64,000 nucleotides of DNA from the NCBI RefSeq assembly GCF_029351045.1, contig NZ_JARKIN010000001.1:4018501-4082500 (forward strand). The letters are read 5' to 3'. Positions 58,785 through 64,000 of this stretch are shown here, in pieces; the stretch's first letter is position 1, and each line of letters opens with the position of its first letter. This stretch comes from Streptomyces sp. WMMB303. Lineage in GTDB: Bacteria; Actinomycetota; Actinomycetes; Streptomycetales; Streptomycetaceae. The notes beneath the pieces are model-generated. The model searched no databases. It was not told the DNA's origin and worked only from the letters and a program-made list of their open reading frames with translations. Made by a program: the position numbers and the translations under genes.

Positions 58785-59300
58785 ATGCACCGCAAGCACA
58801 CCGTCATCGACAGCCCCGTCGGTCCGCTGACCCTGGTCGCCACCGACGGCACCCTGTCCGCCGTCTACATGGACAAGCAGCGGCACCGTCCCGCCCAGGA
58901 GACGTTCGGCACGAGCGACCCGAGCGCCTTCGGCGGGGCGGTGGAGCAGCTGGAGGAGTACTTCGCGGGGGAACGCACGGAGTTCACGCTCTCCCACGCC
59001 GCCGAGGGGACCGGGTTCCAGCACACCGTCTGGGACGCGCTGTGCGGCATCCCCTACGGCCGGACCCTCTCCTACGGGCAGCTCGCCGAGCGGATCGGCA
59101 GGCCGGGCGCCGCGCGCGCCGTCGGGCTGGCCAACGGACGCAACCCGCTCAGCATCGTCGTGCCCTGCCACCGGGTGGTCGGCTCCACCGGGAGCCTGAC
59201 CGGGTACGGCGGCGGTATCGAACGCAAGCGGCACCTGCTCGACTTCGAGCGGGGCGCCCTCGCCGCGCAGGGGGGAGGGCACCCGACGTCGCTGTGGTGA
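58785..59300 (+). CDS. ogt: Methylated-DNA--protein-cysteine methyltransferase
   Basis: A 171-residue suicide repair protein. The acceptor motif is IVVPCHRVVGSTGSLTGYGG, with Cys in PCHRV; the preceding helix-turn-helix region contains VWDALCGIPYGRTLSYGQLA and AARAVGLANGRNPL. It transfers the methyl group from O6-methylguanine or O4-methylthymine to its own Cys. AAGGGACG precedes ATG 58785. It probably is not part of the sugar module, since it starts 89 nt after kinase 2 and has its own ribosome site. Confidence 0.95.
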   Translation: MHRKHTVIDSPVGPLTLVATDGTLSAVYMDKQRHRPAQETFGTSDPSAFGGAVEQLEEYFAGERTEFTLSHAAEGTGFQHTVWDALCGIPYGRTLSYGQLAERIGRPGAARAVGLANGRNPLSIVVPCHRVVGSTGSLTGYGGGIERKRHLLDFERGALAAQGGGHPTSLW

Positions 59301-59372
59301 GAGGGGTTTGCTTTTCGGCGCGGCGGCCACCCGTGCCGCGACCGAGACAGCACCGCTCCTCAGGAGGCAACG

Positions 59373-59492
59373 ATGTTCCGCGCCCTGGCCGATGTACTGC
59401 GGGCGATCGGCGGTGCCATCGCCACTGTCGTCACGCTCCCCTTCCGGGCACTGGCCCGGCTGTTCGCGGGAGCCTCCCGCTCAGCGCGCTGA
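59373..59492 (+). CDS. 39-residue LPFR-type membrane peptide
   Basis: A 39-residue hydrophobic peptide, MFRALADVLRAIGG at the start, with a helix through IATVVTLPFRALARLF. The LPFR sequence is a recurring signature of tiny actinobacterial membrane proteins. CAGGAGGCAACG before ATG 59373 is an excellent ribosome site. Its last 12 nt overlap the end of the convergent dehydrogenase gene. Function unknown; Arg residues flanking the helix suggest membrane insertion. Confidence 0.78.
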   Translation: MFRALADVLRAIGGAIATVVTLPFRALARLFAGASRSAR

Positions 59493-60530
59493 CCCGATCC
59501 GCGGCTGCGGACCGCCGAAGGCCAACAGGACCTTCGGCGGTCCGCTCCTGCCTTGCTCCAGGAGGGCGAAGGCCGCGCTCACCGATTCCCCGGACACCGC
59601 GGGCAGGACTTCGGCGACCAGCGGCTCCGCCTCCAGGACGCCCCGTTCGAAGAGCTCCACCGTGCGGTCGTAGTGCGCGATCCCGTGCTGGATACCGAGC
59701 ACGTCCACGCCCTGCAGGGACAGTTCACCGGGGACGAAGGAGACCGGCTCCCTGGCCACCCCCACCAGCGCGACCCGTCCGCCCCGCTCCGCCATCCGCA
59801 GTGCGCCTGTGAAGGCGGCCGCGGCCCCCGACGCCTCCACGACCAGGGAGTATTCGCCCTGCGGCGCCTCGTCGGCGTGGTGGGCCGTGTCGGCTCCGCA
59901 GCGCAGGGCCAGGTCCAGGCCCGCCCGGTCCACGCCGACCGCGTCCACCCGGGCCGCCTGCCGGTGCGCGAACTGCACCGCCAGCAGCCCCATGGTGCCG
60001 GTGCCGACCACGGCCACCCGGTCGTCGAAGCGCAGCCGCGCCCGCTCGAACGCCTCCACCACCGAGACCGCCGGCTCGATCAGCGCGCCCGCCGCCTCCG
60101 GCAGCCCGGACGGCAGCGGTGTGAGCGCGTGCACGGGCACCCGAACATACTCCGCGGCGCCGCCCTGCAGCCCGTAGAGCCCCGTCTCCCGCAGCGCGGT
60201 GCACATCTGGGCGCGTCCGGCGTGGCAGCGGGCGCAGCGGCCGCAGGGCACCATCGTGCGCCCCACCACCGACGAGCCGACCGCGGGAGCGTCCGCGGGC
60301 GGTTCCCCGGCGTAGGCGGCCACCTCGCCGTGCCATTCGTGGCCGAAGACGTGCGGGAAGGTGAGGCGGCCGTCCTGGAGGAACGCCGAGGTGCCGTGCA
60401 GGATCTCCAGATCCGTGCCGCAGATCCCCGCGTGCCGCGTCCGCACCAGTACGGTGCCCGGCTCGGGCGCGGGTACCGGAACGGTGGCCAGATCGGTCCG
60501 TCCGATGCCGGTGATGCGGGCGGCACGCAT
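59481..60530 (-). CDS. Zinc-dependent alcohol dehydrogenase (MDR family)
   Basis: A 349-residue dehydrogenase. The catalytic zinc site is GICGTDLEILHG with GHEWHGEV, the structural zinc lobe is PCGRCARCHAGRAQMC, and the nucleotide fold has VAVVGTGTMGLLAVQFAH. The ATG at 60530 gives the usual family beginning (MRAARITGIGR). A TTG at 60557 has a better ribosome site (AAAGGA) and is a real alternative. The gene converges on the LPFR peptide. It could oxidise a polyol or sugar alcohol made or used by the adjacent kinase module, in parallel to the dehydrogenase at 14076, but this is inference. Confidence 0.88.
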   Translation of the reverse strand: MRAARITGIGRTDLATVPVPAPEPGTVLVRTRHAGICGTDLEILHGTSAFLQDGRLTFPHVFGHEWHGEVAAYAGEPPADAPAVGSSVVGRTMVPCGRCARCHAGRAQMCTALRETGLYGLQGGAAEYVRVPVHALTPLPSGLPEAAGALIEPAVSVVEAFERARLRFDDRVAVVGTGTMGLLAVQFAHRQAARVDAVGVDRAGLDLALRCGADTAHHADEAPQGEYSLVVEASGAAAAFTGALRMAERGGRVALVGVAREPVSFVPGELSLQGVDVLGIQHGIAHYDRTVELFERGVLEAEPLVAEVLPAVSGESVSAAFALLEQGRSGPPKVLLAFGGPQPRIGSAR

Positions 60531-60834
60531 CGTGCCACCGGGCCAGTTCCCCTTCAACGGGCGTCCTTTCGCGAGGGGCTCGGTGCGGGCGGCACCGCTG
60601 GTCCGCCGCTTCCGGTCACCCCTGGATCATGGCACGGCGCGGGATGGGCACCTCATCAGGGTGCACGGTCGCGGTGATGCCGGGCGCCGCCCACGCCGTG
60701 GACGGCTCGACCGGGTACGCGGCGTGCTGCTCGGCGGCCGGCCCGGCGGCGCCGCGGCTGAGCGTGTGGTTGCGACACCGAAGCGCATGCTCTCCGAGCT
60801 TCCTGCTGCGGTGGAGTGACGAGTCTCCCGGTTG
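60531..60834. other. Intergenic region between dehydrogenase and methyltransferase genes
   Basis: These 304 bases hold the dehydrogenase promoter. A plus-strand frame ending VVATPKRMLSELPAAVE near 60819 has fair codon bias in its last 15 codons, but no start, ribosome site or family. No gene is called. Confidence 0.4.
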
Positions 60835-61539
60835 CTACCCGGATGCCGGGCCCGCCCGGGGTTCGGATGCGGGGTGCTCCGCGCGGTCGCGGCGCAGCGC
60901 GGTGAACGCGCGGGCGTCCTTGGACCAGGCGTCCTCCGGCGTCCACCCGGTGGCACGAGCCGTGCGATGCAGGGCCGCGGTGCCCAGGCGGGCCCAGGGG
61001 AAGGGGGTTCCGGCGCCGCGGGCGTTCTCCATCCGCACCTGTCGCCGCTCGTCCACGTCCTCGCCGGCCACCTCCACCAGCAGCAGCCCGCCGGGGCGCA
61101 CCAACTGGGCGATGCGGCGCAGCAGCAACAGGGGGTCGCCGCCGATCCCGACGTTGCCGTCGATCAGCAGCGCGGTGTCCCAGCCGCCGGATGCGGGCAG
61201 CGGATCGAAGACCGAACGCCGCAGGGCCCGTCCGCCGCGCCGCCGGGTGCGCTCGACCGCCGCGGCGTTGAGGTCGATGCCGAGCGGCGCGTGCCCGTAC
61301 TCGCGCAGGGCGGCCACCAGGCGGCCCGGACCGCAGCCGATGTCGAGCACCGTGCCCCGGCAGCGGTCCAGGACGGTCAGGTCGGCGGCGTCGGCGGCCG
61401 CGCACCAACGTTCCACCTCCAGGGTGTGCGACCAGCCGTCCGGTCCGCGCAGATACAGCGGGCCGCGGCCCAGGAGGAGCGCTTCGGTGTAGGGGTCCTC
61501 GGTCCAGGAGCCGGCGTCGGCTCGTGTGCCTCCGTTCAC
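60835..61539 (-). CDS. Class I SAM-dependent methyltransferase
   Basis: A 234-residue methyltransferase. Motif I is VLDIGCGPGRLVAALRE, the acidic residue is in LGIDLNAAAV, and motif III is LIDGNVGIGGD with RIAQLVRPGGLLLVEV. The N-terminal EDPYTEALLLGRGPLYLRGP is typical of the small-molecule group found near DUF2064 genes. GTG 61539 overlaps the upstream gene stop by 4 nt, indicating coupling. The substrate may be a glycosylated product or quinone-like molecule, not deducible here. It is the last gene of the minus-strand operon. Confidence 0.86.
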   Translation of the reverse strand: MNGGTRADAGSWTEDPYTEALLLGRGPLYLRGPDGWSHTLEVERWCAAADAADLTVLDRCRGTVLDIGCGPGRLVAALREYGHAPLGIDLNAAAVERTRRRGGRALRRSVFDPLPASGGWDTALLIDGNVGIGGDPLLLLRRIAQLVRPGGLLLVEVAGEDVDERRQVRMENARGAGTPFPWARLGTAALHRTARATGWTPEDAWSKDARAFTALRRDRAEHPASEPRAGPASG

Positions 61540-62246
61540 CTCCGCGCCGCCCCCGGGGCGCGGTCCTGGTCCGCGGGTCCCGCAGGCGGTGGACCCAGCA
61601 GCCGCAGCAGCCGGGCGTGTTCGGCCGCGAACAGGCCGGCCGGGGCCTCCCCGGCCACTGTGGCCGCGTCGCCCGGCTCGTCCACGTCCCGCAGCTCCGG
61701 CAGGTCCTGGACGCGCAGCCCGGCGGCGAGCAGCCGGGCGCGCTGCGCCGCGCCGGTGGCGGCCGTGGACATGGGCACGCCGCGCAGCAGCGCGGGGTCG
61801 GGCTCGGCCAGGCCGAGCGCCCAGAAGCCGCCGTCGGCGGCGGGGCCGAACCAGGCGTCGTAGTGCTGCCAGGCGTCAGCCCGGGTGGCGGGTGCCAGCA
61901 GTTGCGGGGTGAGCTGCGGGGTGTCCATACCGACGAGCAGCGCCGGGCCGTCGCACCGGGCGAACGCGGCAGCCAGCCGTTCGTCCAGCCCGCCGCCGTC
62001 CTGCGGTACGACCTCGATGCGGTCGCCGCCCTCCTCGGGTCCCGGCAGCCAGGGGCCCGGGCTGCCGTCCAGGACCAGGATGCGGCGGCGCGCCGGGGCG
62101 GCGAGTACGGCGCGCAGGGTGTCGGTGAGCGCGGCGGCGGCGAGAGCTGCCGCGCCGTGCGGGGTGAAGGCCGGCGCGAGACGGGTCTTGACCCGGCCCG
62201 GCAGCGGCTCCTTGGCGATGACGAGCAGCGTGGTGGGCTCCGGCAT
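61536..62246 (-). CDS. DUF2064 / glycosyltransferase A-like protein
   Basis: A 236-residue protein of the TIGR04282-type family. It starts VIAKEPLPGRVKTRLAPAFT, the typical nucleotide-sugar or nucleotidyltransferase-like loop, continues with DTLRAVLAAPARRRILVLDG and VGMDTPQLTPQLLAPATR, and ends with VDEPGDAA. The fold is related to CofC and GT-A nucleotidyltransferases. The reaction is not established for the family. ATG 62246 follows GAGGACGCGTG. It is coupled to the methyltransferase and preceded by the acetyltransferase after a 37-nt gap. Confidence 0.86.
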   Translation of the reverse strand: MPEPTTLLVIAKEPLPGRVKTRLAPAFTPHGAAALAAAALTDTLRAVLAAPARRRILVLDGSPGPWLPGPEEGGDRIEVVPQDGGGLDERLAAAFARCDGPALLVGMDTPQLTPQLLAPATRADAWQHYDAWFGPAADGGFWALGLAEPDPALLRGVPMSTAATGAAQRARLLAAGLRVQDLPELRDVDEPGDAATVAGEAPAGLFAAEHARLLRLLGPPPAGPADQDRAPGAARR

Positions 62247-62283
62247 CACGCGTCCTCGGTCCTGGGGCGGGGGTGCTGTCATC

Positions 62284-63486
62284 TCAGAAGCTCTCGGGCA
62301 GCCAGGGCGTGGGCCCGGAGACCAGCGCGTCCAGCAGGTCCAGGTCGCGCACGTCGCCCGCGGCCGTACCCAGCCGGGCCGCGTGCCGCAGCGGCAGTCC
62401 GCCCGCGTACCAGGCCGCCAGTGCGGAGGAGGGCAGCCGCACGGTTCGGGCCGAGGGGTTGCTGCCTCGCCGCACCTGCATCCGTCCCGCCTCGAAGGTG
62501 AGCGCGTACGGCTGCGTCCCGCCCTCGGGCGGTACGACCTCCAGGCCGACGGCACCGCGCGGGCCGGGCGCCCAGCCGCGGGCCCGCAGGGCGGCGGGCA
62601 CGTCGAGCAGCCGCAGCATCCACGGGTACCAGCCGTCCTCGCGTACCGCGTACCGGTCGAGCAGCCACGGCAGGGGGCTGGGGCGGGGCAGTACGGAGCG
62701 GCGGAAGCGGATCTCGCGGACCTGTGGCGAGTGGGCGCCGACGGCTGCCAGCAGTGCGGGCAGCGCGTCGAGTTCGGCGTGCCACAGGTCGTGGACGACC
62801 GCGGCGACGCCCCAGGGGTGGTGCGGTTCGACGGTGACGGTCGCGTATCCGGCCAGTTCCCCGTCCGCCCCACCGGCCCCGCCTGCCCTGTCGCCACCGG
62901 GCCGGACCACACCGAGGGTCAGCGCGCCGGGGGTGGTCCGCTGCTTCCAGCCGTGCCACCAGGCGGGCCGGCGCAGTGTCCCGTTCCAGCCGGGCGCCAG
63001 TGCGTTCCGCAGCCGGGCGCAGGCGGCCTCGTCGGGCTGGACGGTCTGGAAGCGGGACCGCGGGGCGGGGAGTTCGGCGGGGTGGAGCACGTGGCTGGAG
63101 GCGACGGCGGCGGCCTCCCAGCCCCAGCGGCGGTAGAGCCCGGGTGCCGGGGTCCAGGCGCAGGCCAGCACGGCACCGTGCGCCCCGCGCAGCCGGTCGG
63201 TCCCCTCCTCGGTGACACGGCGGGCGAGTCCGGCACCGCGCTCCCAGGGAGCGACGGCCAGCCACGCCACTCCCCCGGACGGCACCGGACGGCCGCCGAA
63301 GTGCTGCTCGAAGGGGAGGAAGAGGCCGCCGCCCAGCACTTGGGGGCCGCGGACGGCCACGGCACTGACGCCGTGCGCGCGCAGCGTGGCGTGGTCGTAG
63401 GGGACCTTGCCGAAGGCGTGCCGCGTGTGGGCCAGGTAGCCCTCGAACTCGCTGTCGTCGGCGGCCGTGCGGACGCACGTCTCCAT
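62284..63486 (-). CDS. Eis-like GNAT acetyltransferase
   Basis: A 400-residue acetyltransferase of the Eis type, with a GNAT domain, a second GNAT-like domain and an SCP2-like C-terminal domain. The acetyl-CoA loop is AVAPWERGAGLARRVTEEGT. The N-terminus METCVRTAADDSEFEGYLAH, CAWTPAPGLYRRWGWEAAAV and the C-terminal EVVPPEGGTQPYALTFEAG follow family order. Eis proteins acetylate amines on aminoglycosides or proteins. GGGAGGTG precedes ATG 63486. It may acetylate an intermediate of the operon or act independently. Confidence 0.9.
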   Translation of the reverse strand: METCVRTAADDSEFEGYLAHTRHAFGKVPYDHATLRAHGVSAVAVRGPQVLGGGLFLPFEQHFGGRPVPSGGVAWLAVAPWERGAGLARRVTEEGTDRLRGAHGAVLACAWTPAPGLYRRWGWEAAAVASSHVLHPAELPAPRSRFQTVQPDEAACARLRNALAPGWNGTLRRPAWWHGWKQRTTPGALTLGVVRPGGDRAGGAGGADGELAGYATVTVEPHHPWGVAAVVHDLWHAELDALPALLAAVGAHSPQVREIRFRRSVLPRPSPLPWLLDRYAVREDGWYPWMLRLLDVPAALRARGWAPGPRGAVGLEVVPPEGGTQPYALTFEAGRMQVRRGSNPSARTVRLPSSALAAWYAGGLPLRHAARLGTAAGDVRDLDLLDALVSGPTPWLPESF

Positions 63487-63519
63487 CAGTTCGGCACCTC
63501 CCTCATCCGGGTGTCTGGA

Positions 63520-64000
63520 TCACCCGGCGGATCCGCTGCTCGTCCGGGACGCGAAGTAGCCGGTGACCGCGTCACACACCTGGCCGAGCTCCCGGGCGTC
63601 CAGATCGGGGCGGACGGGCAGACAGAGGGTCTGCCGGGAGAGTTCCTCCGCGACCGGACAGGGGTGGCGCCGGGCTGCGGGCCCGGCGAGCGCCGGCTGG
63701 TGCGGAAGAGGTGTGGGATAGCGGACGACGGCGTCCACGCCCGCTGCCGTCAGATGCGCGAGCAGGCCGTCGCGTTCGTGCTCGCTCCGGGTGCGGACCT
63801 GGAAGAGGTGGTAGACGTGCTCCCCGTCCTCGCCCGGTTCCTGGAAGCGCAGCGGGAGCCCGGCCAGCCGGCGCCGGTAGGTGGCGGCCACCTCGGCGCG
63901 GCGGGCGTTCCAGGCGTCGAGCCGGTCGAGTTTGTGCAGCAGGACGAGGGCCTGCAGGGTGTCGAGGCGGGAGTTGTAGCCGAGGATCTCGTGCCGGTTC
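63520..64000 (-). CDS. DegT/DnrJ/EryC1 aminotransferase, 5'-truncated at window edge
   Basis: The last about 159 residues of a PLP-dependent sugar aminotransferase; its start lies beyond the right edge. Seen are HEILGYNSRLDTLQALVLLH, KLDRLDAWNARRAEVA, HVYHLFQVRTRSEHERDGLL and VVRYPTPLPHQPAL, which match the C-terminal half of DegT-family enzymes. The PLP Lys is not in the window. These make amino sugars on nucleotide donors. It ends 33 nt before the Eis-like gene, so it belongs to the same operon. Confidence 0.92.
   Translation of the reverse strand, partial: NRHEILGYNSRLDTLQALVLLHKLDRLDAWNARRAEVAATYRRRLAGLPLRFQEPGEDGEHVYHLFQVRTRSEHERDGLLAHLTAAGVDAVVRYPTPLPHQPALAGPAARRHPCPVAEELSRQTLCLPVRPDLDARELGQVCDAVTGYFASRTSSGSAG

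Noticed and set aside
60629..60819. Small plus-strand frame ending LSELPAAVE
   Set aside because: Only its last codons show bias and there is no start signal.
1..64000. tRNA, rRNA, CRISPR arrays, insertion sequences, integrase or att sites
   Set aside because: None was seen on reading; no conserved T-loop with acceptor pairing, spaced repeats or transposase motifs were noticed.

Overview
The window is a stretch of high-GC actinobacterial chromosome, almost certainly Streptomyces. The evidence is codon third positions that are nearly all G or C, GTG and TTG starts behind strong GGAGG-type ribosome sites, a SapB/AmfS-type class III lanthipeptide locus (ramC/amfT, ramS/amfS, two ABC half-transporters, ramR), an AA10 lytic polysaccharide monooxygenase behind a DasR-like element, and many secreted enzymes. 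No rRNA, tRNA, insertion sequence, integrase or CRISPR array was seen. It reads as ordinary chromosome carrying several accessory metabolic modules.

Layout. 1-10 kb: a truncated NodB deacetylase, an FGGY sugar kinase, a class I glutamine amidotransferase, small membrane proteins, a MarR regulator, a probable frameshifted gene, a cold-shock-domain protein, a GNAT, a LysM cell-wall protein and a peroxiredoxin. 9.7-15.1 kb: a DeoR regulator preceded by three pairs of direct repeats, then a translationally coupled polyol ABC transporter (binding protein, two permeases, no ATPase) and a zinc dehydrogenase. 15.4-18 kb: a small secreted protein, a gene remnant, an ANTAR protein and a 3-hydroxyisobutyryl-CoA hydrolase-like enzyme. 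18.1-25.4 kb: the complete lanthipeptide cluster, including a 40-residue precursor gene. 25.7-33 kb: DUF5709-like protein, stand-alone LigD-type phosphoesterase domain, tandem Nudix protein, methyltransferase, aquaporin, ferredoxin-like/MBL protein and PAP2-like protein.

33-43.5 kb is rich in glutamate and thiol metabolism: an EgtA-type glutamate-cysteine ligase, glutamate dehydrogenase, a succinate-semialdehyde dehydrogenase and a glutathionyl-hydroquinone-reductase-like enzyme, with several small proteins between. 43.6-46.1 kb is an ascorbate-family PTS (fused IIA-IIB plus IIC). 46.3-51.5 kb holds a Vms1-like release-factor-fold protein, a DHA1 exporter that lacks a stop in the expected place, and an ArsR regulator with a displaced N-terminus, divergent from a second MFS exporter. 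51.5-54 kb: the monooxygenase, a NodB deacetylase and an APH-fold kinase.

54-60.5 kb is a second carbohydrate module: two FGGY kinases flanking a DeoR regulator and a histidine phosphatase, with an alcohol dehydrogenase, a DNA repair methyltransferase and a 39-residue membrane peptide nearby. AT-rich sites sharing TTGATGTGA-type half-sites lie in both of its intergenic regions. 60.8-64 kb is a tightly packed minus-strand operon: DegT aminotransferase (truncated by the window edge), Eis-like acetyltransferase, DUF2064 glycosyltransferase-like protein and a methyltransferase.

The best-defined system is the lanthipeptide locus. The most original leads are its precursor core, the transporter-less two-kinase module with shared operators, the paired repeats upstream of the polyol operon, and several probable frameshifts.
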